Source: Synechocystis sp. PCC 7509 (lineage in GTDB: Bacteria; Cyanobacteriota; Cyanobacteriia; Cyanobacteriales; Chroococcidiopsidaceae). Taken from it: a DNA stretch of 64,000 bases. The number at the start of each line of letters is the position of its first letter. The stretch's first letter is position 1. Location of the stretch: assembly GCF_000332075.2 (NCBI RefSeq), contig NZ_ALVU02000001.1:3236324-3300323 (forward strand), given 5' to 3'. Positions 14,573 through 23,424 of this stretch are shown here, one piece after another. The position numbers were made by a program, and so were the translations under genes. A model generated the notes under the pieces. That model worked only from the letters and a program-made list of their open reading frames with translations, did not search any database and had not been told where the DNA came from.

Positions 14573-14813
14573 ATCGATTTGCCTTTCGTGTTGAAATAAT
14601 TCGCATTACGTTATTCTGTCGTTCTGTCCAAACAACAACCGCGATCCCGTTACCGAGGAAACCGATCCCGAACCAACGATCTTCGCCATAGTCAAAACGA
14701 GTGTCTGGCTCAATTAGCATTGGACTATCAAACATTTTGGAGACATCGGCGAAGTCAATCTCGTGTTTGCGAATATTTTCTAGATTCTTCGCTTCATCCC
14801 ATTCAAACTGCAT
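14535..14813 (-). CDS. BrnT-type toxin
   Basis: A 92-residue BrnT/DUF497 ribonuclease toxin: MQFEWDEAKNLENIRKHEID, FADVSKMFDSPMLIE, EDRWFGIGFLGNGIAVVVWT and VMRIISTRKANRYERQ. It is first in a toxin-antitoxin-antitoxin operon. The ATG joins directly onto the shared promoter segment at 14810-14878. Confidence 0.9.
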   Translation of the reverse strand: MQFEWDEAKNLENIRKHEIDFADVSKMFDSPMLIEPDTRFDYGEDRWFGIGFLGNGIAVVVWTERQNNVMRIISTRKANRYERQRLEQYLSD

Positions 14814-14878
14814 TAAAGTCTAGGCAATACTAATTGGGTTGCTTATATTATTGCGTAGTCATCTAAGCTTTGCTCTAA
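14810..14878 (-). promoter_or_regulatory. Promoter segment shared by two TA modules, copy 2
   Basis: Nearly identical to 13844-13911 and placed right before the BrnT start. The identity stops at the ATG plus one base, so two different operons have been joined to one promoter block. Confidence 0.6.
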
Positions 14879-14882
14879 TGCG

Positions 14883-14939
14883 TATCTGCGATCGCATTTC
14901 CCACCAATTTATCTAGTATCGGTAAGCGTAATCGCATTT
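14883..14939 (+). repeat. Linker repeat R8
   Basis: GCGATCGCATTTCCCACC, AATTTATCTAGTATC and GGTAAGCGTAATCGCATTTA, then TTAACCACGAAGCTTGTTA. It is the last linker of the island, between the BrnT operon and the abortive-infection gene. Confidence 0.8.
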
Positions 14940-14972
14940 AATTAACCACGAAGCTTGTTATACAGGGAAGTC

Positions 14973-15728
14973 TTAACTGTTGTTTTTGAATGTGCGTTCC
15001 TGCCAAGCTGCGATTAAAAACGCTGCCATTGAACCTGCCAAGTTAACTGCAAGCGCAGCATGGCGAACAGAGGGTTTAATAGCTTTTTTGCTTTTACCAT
15101 GAGCATCACTAAGCTTATTGCGTAAAGTCCCAAGACCTTCGATTATGGTTTGGCAACCACCAAGAATTTGTTTGAAGACCTCTTCTTGATGCTGCTCAGG
15201 AGCCATGTTGAGTTGTTTAGCAGTTTTTTTATACAGTTTAGGTAAATCATCTTTATCAGTGTGAGGTATACCTGCTTCATCCAAAATGTGTTTACAAACT
15301 GATTCAATTAATGTACGTGCCATAGTAATCGCTGCTTCTGGATCTTTATTACGCCGTTCGAGTGCTTTTTGCCAAGCAATGTGAACGTGTTCAGCATCAA
15401 AGTTGACCAAAATAGCAGAAATGTTGTCATCGGCTGGTTGAGCCTCAACAATGTTTTGCTCCAGAAACGCAATTAATGAAGCAAATTCATCCCATATGAA
15501 TACTCGTCGTTCTTTATAGGTTTTGAATTTTGGTTGGATGAAGCCCCAGAATTTTGAGAGTTCATTATGATTTATCACGAATTGAGGAAGATGATCTTTG
15601 ACGGCGCTATCTCTCAGAAACTCTATACGGAGCTTTTTATAATCTTCGTCGCCAGTGTCACCACCTGTTGCACGAGAAATAAGTATGTCTTGAAGTTGCT
15701 GTAACCTTTCTAGCCGTTTCGTCATCAC
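14973..15728 (-). CDS. Abortive-infection family protein (Abi C-terminal domain)
   Basis: A 251-residue protein whose C-terminal half matches the Abi C-terminal domain: ARTLIESVCKHILDEAGIP, DDLPKLYKKTAKQLN, GCQTIIEGLGTLRNKLSDAH and a final AALAVNLAGSMAAFLIAAW. Such proteins are linked to abortive phage resistance, though the mechanism is unknown. The start is GTG 15728, overlapping the lysS stop by one base, or ATG 15725. It borders the TA island and is probably cotranscribed with lysS. Confidence 0.8.
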   Translation of the reverse strand: MMTKRLERLQQLQDILISRATGGDTGDEDYKKLRIEFLRDSAVKDHLPQFVINHNELSKFWGFIQPKFKTYKERRVFIWDEFASLIAFLEQNIVEAQPADDNISAILVNFDAEHVHIAWQKALERRNKDPEAAITMARTLIESVCKHILDEAGIPHTDKDDLPKLYKKTAKQLNMAPEQHQEEVFKQILGGCQTIIEGLGTLRNKLSDAHGKSKKAIKPSVRHAALAVNLAGSMAAFLIAAWQERTFKNNS

Positions 15729-17458
15729 TAACCACCACTCAAACGCACTTGGTCAAAAGCATATTTCTCTTTAATACTTTCATTAAAGTATTGTCCTTTT
15801 GATGTTGCAGTTTCCAATCCTTGAGCAATACTTGCTGGAACATCTTGGTATTTGTAGATGCTGCCATTGTTGAACTTTATAGTTAATATTTGGGTTGCGG
15901 CGTTGTATTCATGCTCTTTGACGAAGCTGCTGGAACTTTTTAATAAGGGAAAAGCGATCGCATCTCGAATACTGGCACAATCTGTTAATACCATTACTAA
16001 ACGATCTATGCCTATTCCTAAACCTCCTGTAGGTGGCATTCCGTATTCTAAGGCGGTCAAAAAGTCTTCGTCTACTCCGTGTGCTTCTAAGTCTCCCTCG
16101 GCTTTACGTGCTGCTTGCGCTTCTAAGCGTTGACGTTGTTCGATGGGGTCTGTAAGCTCAGAAAAACTGTTTGCTGTCTCTCTACCTACTATAAATAGCT
16201 CAAAACGTTCTACTAAGCCGGGTTGCGAACGATGGGGTTTTGCTAAAGGTGATATTTCAACGGGATAATCTGTGATAAAGGTAGGTTGAATTAATGTTGT
16301 CTCAACCTTTTCCTCGAAGACTTCGTTTAGCAAGCGTCCAATAGAATTTACTTCGGGAGAAACGGCAATTCCTGCCTTTTCTGTAGCGGCTTTTGCTTCT
16401 GTGAAGGTAGAAAAAGTATTAAAATTTATGCCTGTGGCATCTTCTACTACTTGGTGCATGGTGACTCTGCGCCAAGGTAAAGTGAAGTCTATTTCTTGAC
16501 CTTGATAGTTAATTTGCAATGTACCTAATACTTCTTCGGTGACAGTTGCGATCGCATTTTCGGTTAATGCCATCATATCAAAGTAGTCTGCATACGCTTG
16601 ATATAGCTCGATGGTTGTAAATTCAGGGTTATGTCTTGTAGAAACGCCTTCGTTGCGGAAAATTCGCCCTAATTCAAAGACTTTTTCAAATCCCCCCACA
16701 ATTAGCCGCTTTAGGTGTAATTCCGTTGCAATCCGCAAATACAATTCCATTTCTAGAGTGTTGTGATAGGTAACAAATGGACGCGCATCCGCTCCCCCAG
16801 CTTCGGATTGCAATACGGGGGTTTCAATTTCAATAAAGCCCAATTTGTCTAAATACCGCCGTAATCCTGCGGTTATTTGAGCGCGACGGCGAAAAGTTTG
16901 TCTAACTTGGGGATTAACAATTAAATCTACATACCTTTGACGATAACGCTTTTCTGTATCGGTCAATCCGTGCCATTTGTCGGGTAAGGGTAAAAGCGAC
17001 TTAGTAAGGACGGTGTATTGATTCACATAAACCGATAATTCGCCTTTCTCCGTGCGCTTAATTGTCCCTTTAACGCCGATAATATCTCCCACATCAGTTA
17101 GTTGCTTAATATGGTTAAAAGCATCAGGATCGATATCTGCCATGCTTTGGGAGATACGATTTTTGTCTAGATATAGTTGAATAGTTCCCGTTTCATCTTG
17201 CAGACTGAAAAAAGCCAGCTTACCAAAAACACGCCGTGCTAATATTCTGCCAGCGATCGCAACTATAACATCTACTTCCTCACCACTAATCAACTCTGCA
17301 TAGGTTTCCTGGAGTTGCGCCGCATGGTGGGTTGATTCCCAACTATAAGCATAAGGATTTATCCCTAATTCTTGGAGTTGGGCGACTTTCTCTAGTCTGG
17401 CGGCGCGAAGTTCATCTAGATTGGAAGCACTTTGAGTTTGGTTTTGGTCGGAAGACAT
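15728..17458 (-). CDS. lysS: Lysyl-tRNA synthetase with C-terminal KTSC domain
   Basis: Class II lysyl-tRNA synthetase, charging tRNA-Lys. Residues about 60-170 are the OB-fold anticodon-binding domain ([20 protein letters not shown]). The catalytic part has [20 protein letters not shown] (motif 2) and [11 protein letters not shown] (motif 3). After [10 protein letters not shown] comes an extra domain of about 65 residues, [20 protein letters not shown] to [15 protein letters not shown], which matches the KTSC domain known from some lysyl synthetases. The total of 576 residues fits synthetase plus KTSC. The abortive-infection gene follows without a gap. Confidence 0.95.
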   Translation of the reverse strand: MSSDQNQTQSASNLDELRAARLEKVAQLQELGINPYAYSWESTHHAAQLQETYAELISGEEVDVIVAIAGRILARRVFGKLAFFSLQDETGTIQLYLDKNRISQSMADIDPDAFNHIKQLTDVGDIIGVKGTIKRTEKGELSVYVNQYTVLTKSLLPLPDKWHGLTDTEKRYRQRYVDLIVNPQVRQTFRRRAQITAGLRRYLDKLGFIEIETPVLQSEAGGADARPFVTYHNTLEMELYLRIATELHLKRLIVGGFEKVFELGRIFRNEGVSTRHNPEFTTIELYQAYADYFDMMALTENAIATVTEEVLGTLQINYQGQEIDFTLPWRRVTMHQVVEDATGINFNTFSTFTEAKAATEKAGIAVSPEVNSIGRLLNEVFEEKVETTLIQPTFITDYPVEISPLAKPHRSQPGLVERFELFIVGRETANSFSELTDPIEQRQRLEAQAARKAEGDLEAHGVDEDFLTALEYGMPPTGGLGIGIDRLVMVLTDCASIRDAIAFPLLKSSSSFVKEHEYNAATQILTIKFNNGSIYKYQDVPASIAQGLETATSKGQYFNESIKEKYAFDQVRLSGG

Positions 17459-17495
17459 AGGTTAATAGGTTGTTAAATCTAGATAATGAGCTTGT

Positions 17496-18461
17496 TTACT
17501 GGTTAGATTGCGATCGCTTTATTTCTTCAATTTCTGCTTGCAAGTCTTCAATTTCTTTACGTAATGCATCTACTTGGTCATCGGGGGCGGTTGATTCTAC
17601 ATTAACAGCAGTTGACCTGCAATAATTTCCCTGACGTATTTGCTGGTACTCTGCGGAATTTGCCCATTCTTGAATAAAAGTTAAACGTTCCACTGTAAAA
17701 GGATGCGTCATAAACACACCTTGAGAGAAATTATTATAAAGGATAAATTTGTACACTTGGTTCAAACTATCGCTATCTAAGTTTTGATATTTCTCCGATT
17801 GACGCACAAATTCATCTAAGCTACATTCGTTGGCGTACTTATTACTACCGCCTGCTAACCTCATCATGCTATTCATTACGGGGTTTAGCTCGTCCATGAC
17901 CAATAAAGCGGCTCTATCTGCCGATAATTCGGCTTTGCGTTGCCATTCGTGAAAAGCATATATTAAACCCGTACCGAGCAGATTCCCTAAACCAAAGGTT
18001 CTTTGACCGATAAAAGAGGCGGTAGTAATTGCCCAAATTGCCATTTGAATTAGCAAAGTATGACCGCATTTTAGATGACCTAGTTCGTGAGCAATGACGG
18101 TTTTTAGTTCAGTTTCGCTGAGTAAATCTAATAATCCGGTATTTAAAACAACGTAAGGATACTCTTGTCCCAAGGCGTAGGCGTTGACTAAAGGCGCTTG
18201 AGAAACAAACAAATTGGGTTCGGGGGAAATATCTAAATCTCTCACGCACTCGCGGAACATTTGGTAAACGCTAGAATACTGGCGCGGCCCTACTTGAATG
18301 CTATTGCCCATATGATAGATAAATTGCGGACGTTCGTAGACAAATTCAACAAATTTACCCGCAACTAAATCGAATCCCGGTAAACTGCGTAAACTTTGCT
18401 CCGCTTGACGGTCAAGGGGATGACGGAAAGCTTCGCTAGAAATTCCTGTATAAGTTGGCAT
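17496..18461 (-). CDS. M48-family zinc metallopeptidase
   Basis: A 321-residue M48 (Ste24/HtpX-like) peptidase. The zinc motif is VIAHELGHLKCGH, and the third ligand region is WQRKAELSADRAALLV. Hydrophobic stretches near residues 140-180 suggest membrane association. A charged coiled coil (DALRKEIEDLQAEIEEIKRS) ends the protein. Membrane protein quality control is the likely role by family. It lies 37 bases upstream of lysS on the same strand. Confidence 0.85.
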   Translation of the reverse strand: MPTYTGISSEAFRHPLDRQAEQSLRSLPGFDLVAGKFVEFVYERPQFIYHMGNSIQVGPRQYSSVYQMFRECVRDLDISPEPNLFVSQAPLVNAYALGQEYPYVVLNTGLLDLLSETELKTVIAHELGHLKCGHTLLIQMAIWAITTASFIGQRTFGLGNLLGTGLIYAFHEWQRKAELSADRAALLVMDELNPVMNSMMRLAGGSNKYANECSLDEFVRQSEKYQNLDSDSLNQVYKFILYNNFSQGVFMTHPFTVERLTFIQEWANSAEYQQIRQGNYCRSTAVNVESTAPDDQVDALRKEIEDLQAEIEEIKRSQSNQ

Positions 18462-18556
18462 TGGGGATAAAACTTATTTCTGTTTTGACTTTCATACAAT
18501 AATAGAACTGGCGATGCTAGAACAAGCAAGACCTAGCTGTTTATGAGACGGAATTT

Positions 18557-20080
18557 GTGATTGAAGCAGAAGTACACTATTCATTACATAATTTTTTGCG
18601 ATCGCATTCTTCCCCTTCTTGGTCGCATCATTTAACTATGGCGCGGCTTGTAGCTAGAGCTTTCCGCGTCGGACGCAGTGCTTTAATGCAGGTAGGCGCA
18701 GCTAGTGGTTATCAAGGGCGTTATCGTCTTAGTTATCTTGCACCCGCTTTAATGTGGCATCAACCTGTCGTATTAGTTGCCGAAGAAAAAGTACAGCAGC
18801 GCATTAAAGACATAGAAATTCCCAGGTTGCAAGAGTGGTTAGGGGCGAATAAAGCTATCCGTACAGGGGAATGCTTTCCAGATGATAATAACTTTAAAGG
18901 TTTATTTATTACATCCCCTTCTAGTTGGCTATCAGCGCAGTTAGAGCAAAAGACTCCGCCCTTTCCTCCTAATATCCCCACAATCATTGATGGCGTGGAC
19001 GATTTAGAAGATTGGGTACGCCTGCAATTAACTTTTAGCATTAATTCCCAAAACTGGGACGAACTTATATTGGATTGTCCTTGGCAAAATGAAGCTATCC
19101 GCACGGCTAGAGTAAAAATTGCTAAATTTATCTTTCAACGTCCCTCAAATCCTTATGAGTGTTATTTAATCTCCCCCGAAGAAAGAGAGATTTTAGTTAG
19201 TTTGTATGCAGGTTTAGAGAGCTATTGTTTACCCCCAGCTTGGGTAAAGTTTGGGCAAAGTTTGCAATCAGCTAATCAATTACTCTACGCCCGTGTGGTG
19301 CGGCCAGTCGGCTTATTTTCCTTACATTCGTCTCCGGTACAAGTTGCTGAAAGTCTTGCCCCCGTTTGGTCTAAGCAACCAGTGGTTTTAGTTGGTAGTG
19401 CGATAGAACAGGAAGCTACCGCGCCAATTTTTCGGCAATCTATTGGGTTAGAAGATGTAACGAGTTTAAAATTTTCCGACGATCGCCAAACTAACTTAAT
19501 TCAACTATACATTCCCGATCGCTTACCTTTACCCAATACCCCCGAATATCAAAGCGCCCTGGTTGATAAACTCCACTCTTTGCTAAGGTTAAGGACCGCA
19601 AGTTTAGGATTAACCGTGATTTTGGTGGGAGATGTGCCGCTAAAAGCTCAAGTTGGGACGATTTTGGCGGCGGAATTTGGTTCAAGAGTACAGGTAGAAA
19701 AAACTTGTTTGGATGACAACGGTATTTTAGTGAGCGGTTGGGAATTTTGGAAGCAGCATCAAGAAGTTTTACCCGCACCGCAATTATTAGTTGTTTCTAC
19801 TTTACCTTTACCATCGTTAGAAAACCCCTTAGTTGCGGGGAGAGTAGATTATTATCGCAAGTCGCATTTAGATTGGTTTCGCTTGTATTTATTGCCGAAA
19901 GCTTTAACCGAATTAGCAAGAGCGATCGCACCATTACGAGAAAATCAAGGTGTAGTAGCATTATTAGATAGTCGTATTCTGCATCGCAGTTATGGCGCTC
20001 AAGTATTAGCGGCGCTCAATCCGGCGGCGAGAATCAATTATTTAGACTCTAGTTTTTTTACCCCAAATCATGACTACTAA
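18557..20080 (+). CDS. Degenerate DinG-like helicase
   Basis: A 507-residue protein with the layout of cyanobacterial DinG/XPD-like helicases. The C-terminal motif VI region is recognisable ([20 protein letters not shown], then [18 protein letters not shown]). The nucleotide-binding motifs are not intact: where GxGTGKT is expected the sequence is [15 protein letters not shown] (about residues 47-61), and the DEAH box is replaced by [10 protein letters not shown] (about 143-152). It may bind DNA without ATPase activity. The start is GTG 18557. Its end overlaps the pyrB start by 11 bases, so the two are probably cotranslated. Confidence 0.7.
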   Translation: MIEAEVHYSLHNFLRSHSSPSWSHHLTMARLVARAFRVGRSALMQVGAASGYQGRYRLSYLAPALMWHQPVVLVAEEKVQQRIKDIEIPRLQEWLGANKAIRTGECFPDDNNFKGLFITSPSSWLSAQLEQKTPPFPPNIPTIIDGVDDLEDWVRLQLTFSINSQNWDELILDCPWQNEAIRTARVKIAKFIFQRPSNPYECYLISPEEREILVSLYAGLESYCLPPAWVKFGQSLQSANQLLYARVVRPVGLFSLHSSPVQVAESLAPVWSKQPVVLVGSAIEQEATAPIFRQSIGLEDVTSLKFSDDRQTNLIQLYIPDRLPLPNTPEYQSALVDKLHSLLRLRTASLGLTVILVGDVPLKAQVGTILAAEFGSRVQVEKTCLDDNGILVSGWEFWKQHQEVLPAPQLLVVSTLPLPSLENPLVAGRVDYYRKSHLDWFRLYLLPKALTELARAIAPLRENQGVVALLDSRILHRSYGAQVLAALNPAARINYLDSSFFTPNHDY

Positions 20081-21059
20081 TACTTGGACTCGTCGCCATG
20101 TCTTGTCTCTAGAGGATTTCACTAGCGACGAATACAATACAGTGTTGCAAACTGCGGCAAGTTTTGGGGAAGTGCTGACACGGCGCACTAAAAAAGTCCC
20201 AACGTTGCAAGGACAAGTAGTTGCAAACTTATTTTTTGAATCATCCACCCGCACTCGTAGCAGTTTTGAACTTGCAGCTAAACGCCTTTCTGCTGATACT
20301 CTCAATTTTGCGTCCGCTACTTCTTCTTTGTCTAAAGGCGAGACAATTTTAGACACAGCTAAGACTTATTTGGCAATGGGTACAGATATGATGGTGATTC
20401 GCCATAAAGAAGCAGGTGTCCCTAGTGCGATCGCATCGGAAATGGATAGACTAGGAGTAAAAGTAGGCGTACTCAACGCCGGAGACGGTCAACACGAACA
20501 CCCCTCCCAAGCTTTACTAGACTTATTTACTATTTGTACGGTCCTAGAACCCGAACAGCCACGTTTAGAATTACTAGCAGGCAAAAAAATTGCCATTGTC
20601 GGCGATATTTTGCATTCAAGAGTAGCAAGGTCGAATATTTGGAGTTTAACCGCAAGTGGCGCAGAGGTTCATTTAGCAGCGCCTCCAACGCTTTTACCGC
20701 AATTATTTACAGAGTTTGGTAAAAATAGACCTGGTAAGTTATTTTTGCACTGGAATCTAGAAAACGCCCTCATTGATGCCGATTTTGTCATGACGTTGCG
20801 ATTGCAAAAAGAGCGAATGACGAGCCATTTATTGCCGAGTTTGCGGGAATATCAACAATTATTTGGCATTACCCGCGAAGTCTTGCAACTATGCAAACCT
20901 GACGTTAAAGTTTTACACCCTGGTCCTGTAAATCGTGGTGTAGAAATTAGTTCTGATTTGATGGATGACCCGCGTTTAAGTTTAATTTCCCAGCAAGTAA
21001 CTAACGGTGTAGCGGTACGAATGGCATTACTATACTTAATGAGTAGCGGGAAAGCTTAA
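20070..21059 (+). CDS. pyrB: Aspartate carbamoyltransferase catalytic subunit
   Basis: Condenses carbamoyl phosphate and aspartate in the first committed step of pyrimidine synthesis. Carbamoyl-phosphate binding motif [19 protein letters not shown], then [12 protein letters not shown] and the aspartate-binding loop [12 protein letters not shown] are all present. The 329 residues fit the family. The start overlaps the helicase-like gene by 11 bases. Confidence 0.97.
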   Translation: MTTNTWTRRHVLSLEDFTSDEYNTVLQTAASFGEVLTRRTKKVPTLQGQVVANLFFESSTRTRSSFELAAKRLSADTLNFASATSSLSKGETILDTAKTYLAMGTDMMVIRHKEAGVPSAIASEMDRLGVKVGVLNAGDGQHEHPSQALLDLFTICTVLEPEQPRLELLAGKKIAIVGDILHSRVARSNIWSLTASGAEVHLAAPPTLLPQLFTEFGKNRPGKLFLHWNLENALIDADFVMTLRLQKERMTSHLLPSLREYQQLFGITREVLQLCKPDVKVLHPGPVNRGVEISSDLMDDPRLSLISQQVTNGVAVRMALLYLMSSGKA

Positions 21060-21063
21060 ATGA

Positions 21064-22959
21064 TTAGTTGGCGTTGAGGACACTATTTAGTGTTTGCAAT
21101 AAGTCCTTAGCTGAAAAGGGTTTTGATAAAAAGTTTATTACTCCACTACTAGCGGCGGCGGCTAACTTTTCACTGGAACTAAGTCCGCTAATAGCAATAA
21201 CTTTGACATCAGGATTAATTTGTTGCAAAGTGCGGATAGTAGTCGGCCCATCCATAACGGGCATCATCATATCTGTTAAGACTACACTAATTTCTGCTTG
21301 ATGCTCAGTATATAGAGCTACAGCCTCTTTGCCATTACAAGCAGTGATGGCTTTGTAATTATAAACTTCTAAAGATGTTTTGGTAACTTCTCGAATCGCA
21401 CTTTCATCGTCTACCACTAAAATTAATTCTCCCCGTCCCAAAGGTAAGTCAGAGTCGGAACTTTCTTGATTAGCAGTGGCTTGGATGGCGGGTAAATAAA
21501 CTTGAAACTCCGTCCCTTGTCCTAGTTCGCTATACACCTGAATAAAACCACCATGACTTTTAACTATACCCAAAACTGTAGATAAACCAAGTCCCGTACC
21601 TGCGCCAATATTTTTAGTTGTAAAAAATGGCTCAAAAATTCTTGCCAGGACTTCCGGCGCGATCCCAGTTCCCGTATCAGCGATCGCAATTGTAATATAA
21701 GACCCCGGTTGAGCGTCAATATGCAATCGGGCATAGTTTTCATCAATATATATATTTTTGGCGCTAGTTTTCAAAGTTCCGCCATTAGGCATCGCGTCTA
21801 AAGCATTGACAACAAGATTCATCAATACTTGATGCAGTTGCGTAGCGTCTCCCAAGACCGTCCACAATTTAGAATCTACATCTGTAGAAAAGACAATGGA
21901 TTTAGGGAAAGTTTCTCTAACTATTTGCTCAACTTCTAAAATTAAATGTTTGATTTGCAATATTACCCGTTTGCCTTCAATTCCGCGCGCAAACGATAAA
22001 ACTTGCTTAATCAATCCCGCACCGCGTTTAACATTACTTTCTAGCATTTTCAGCAAAGGCTGATGCTGGGGTTCGGGGAACTTGATTTTTAATAGTTGCA
22101 CTGACATCAAAATTGGCGCAAGCACATTGTTAAGATCGTGAGCAATGCCACTTGCTAGAGTTCCCACGCTTTCTAGACGTTGAGCGCGTAAAAACTGTGC
22201 CTCTAGTTGCTTTTTTTCGATAATGTCGGTATTGACAACTAAAATTGATGTTGGTTGCCCTGTGCGATCGCGTACTAGCGTCCAATGACTTTCAACGACA
22301 ACTTTTTTATTTTCTTTGCCTACTTGCTCTAATTCCCCCTGCCAAGCACCGTTAGAGAGCAAAATTGCCTTAGCTAGTTCCTGCATTTGGGGTAAATTGT
22401 CTTCATGCCCAAAGCGACTGACAAAGCTGCCCACAGCTTCGGTTGCTGAATAACCGTACAAGTGTTCTGCGCCTTTGTTCCAAAACAAGATTTTGCCCTG
22501 CAAATCTTGCACCAAAATCGCATCGGTAGCAATATCAAGTAAAGCTGCTTGTTCGCGGATTTTTTGCTCAGAGCGTTTGCGTTCAATCGCGTAGCGCAGA
22601 GATTTTTCTAAAGCTGCGGAGTCAATTTTACCTTTTTCTAAATAATCTACTGCTCCCGCTTGCATTGCTTCTAAATCGATTTTGTGTTGACCTTGCCCTG
22701 TAAGCATAATTATCGGCGCAGTACAACCACTAGAAATCGCTTCGCGCAGTAATTCTAAGCCGTTGTGAGTTCCCAAACGGTAATCAAGCAAATAAACATC
22801 ATGTCGCTGTTGAGAAATTTCTGTAATTGCGGCATTGTAAGTTGATACCCATTCCAACTGAAACTTATCATCCCTTGCTTCGGTCAACCAGTCGCCGATT
22901 AGCACATAGTAATCCTCATCATCATCAACTAACAAAACTTTAACTAGCTGGTTATCCAT
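21064..22959 (-). CDS. Hybrid histidine kinase REC-PAS-HisKA-HATPase-REC
   Basis: A 631-residue cytoplasmic hybrid kinase. The order is an N-terminal receiver (Asp59 in DVYLLDYRLG), PAS (about 135-250), HisKA with His274 in GTLASGIAHDLNNVLAPI, HATPase (NALDAMPNGG, DTGTGIAPEV, GAGTGLGLSTVLGIVKSHGG) and a C-terminal receiver (VLTDMMMPVMDG). It is the last gene of the five-gene operon, 17 bases after the response regulator. The N-terminal receiver could take phosphate from the upstream kinases. Confidence 0.9.
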   Translation of the reverse strand: MDNQLVKVLLVDDDEDYYVLIGDWLTEARDDKFQLEWVSTYNAAITEISQQRHDVYLLDYRLGTHNGLELLREAISSGCTAPIIMLTGQGQHKIDLEAMQAGAVDYLEKGKIDSAALEKSLRYAIERKRSEQKIREQAALLDIATDAILVQDLQGKILFWNKGAEHLYGYSATEAVGSFVSRFGHEDNLPQMQELAKAILLSNGAWQGELEQVGKENKKVVVESHWTLVRDRTGQPTSILVVNTDIIEKKQLEAQFLRAQRLESVGTLASGIAHDLNNVLAPILMSVQLLKIKFPEPQHQPLLKMLESNVKRGAGLIKQVLSFARGIEGKRVILQIKHLILEVEQIVRETFPKSIVFSTDVDSKLWTVLGDATQLHQVLMNLVVNALDAMPNGGTLKTSAKNIYIDENYARLHIDAQPGSYITIAIADTGTGIAPEVLARIFEPFFTTKNIGAGTGLGLSTVLGIVKSHGGFIQVYSELGQGTEFQVYLPAIQATANQESSDSDLPLGRGELILVVDDESAIREVTKTSLEVYNYKAITACNGKEAVALYTEHQAEISVVLTDMMMPVMDGPTTIRTLQQINPDVKVIAISGLSSSEKLAAAASSGVINFLSKPFSAKDLLQTLNSVLNAN

Positions 22960-22976
22960 AAATTATCTCCAACCGA

Positions 22977-23423
22977 TTACAACGGTAGTTCGACGATTTC
23001 AAACCAATATTTACCAAGCGTTTTCATTACTTCAACTAAACCACTAAAAGTTACAGGCTTAGTAATAAAAGAGTTTGCCCCCAGAGCGTAGCTGCGATAA
23101 ATATCTTCCTCAGCTTTTGAAGTAGTTAAAATCACAACGGGAATTTGCCGCAAACTTGCATCCGCCTTAATTTGTTTTAAGGCTTCGCGTCCGTCTTTTT
23201 TAGGCATATTGAGATCGAGCAAAATTAGCCCCGGACGCGGTGAAATGCTAAGGTCGCTATACTTGCCACGATGCCATAAATAATCCATCAACTGTTCGCC
23301 ATCTCTAACAAAGTGTAAAACGCTAAAGGCTACACGACTTTCTGCTAAAGCCTCTTGTGCTAGCAAGCAGTCGTCTTCGTCATCATCAGCCATAAGAATT
23401 GTTATTACTGGTCGATGACTCAC
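22977..23423 (-). CDS. Single-domain response regulator, Rcp1-like
   Basis: A 148-residue stand-alone receiver with DDDEDD acidic pocket, phospho-accepting Asp70 in LILLDLNMPKKDG, the Thr in VVILTTSKAEED and the Lys in SFITKPVTF. This type (Rcp1-like) usually takes phosphate from phytochrome-like kinases. GTG start. It sits one base from the stop of the preceding kinase gene and 17 bases before the next, so all are cotranscribed. Confidence 0.92.
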   Translation of the reverse strand: MSHRPVITILMADDDEDDCLLAQEALAESRVAFSVLHFVRDGEQLMDYLWHRGKYSDLSISPRPGLILLDLNMPKKDGREALKQIKADASLRQIPVVILTTSKAEEDIYRSYALGANSFITKPVTFSGLVEVMKTLGKYWFEIVELPL

Positions 23424-23424
23424 G

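Noticed and set aside
15730..15918. Possible frameshift or fusion artefact at the lysS C-terminus
   Set aside because: The extra 65 residues match the KTSC domain known from some lysyl-tRNA synthetases, so the extension is normal.
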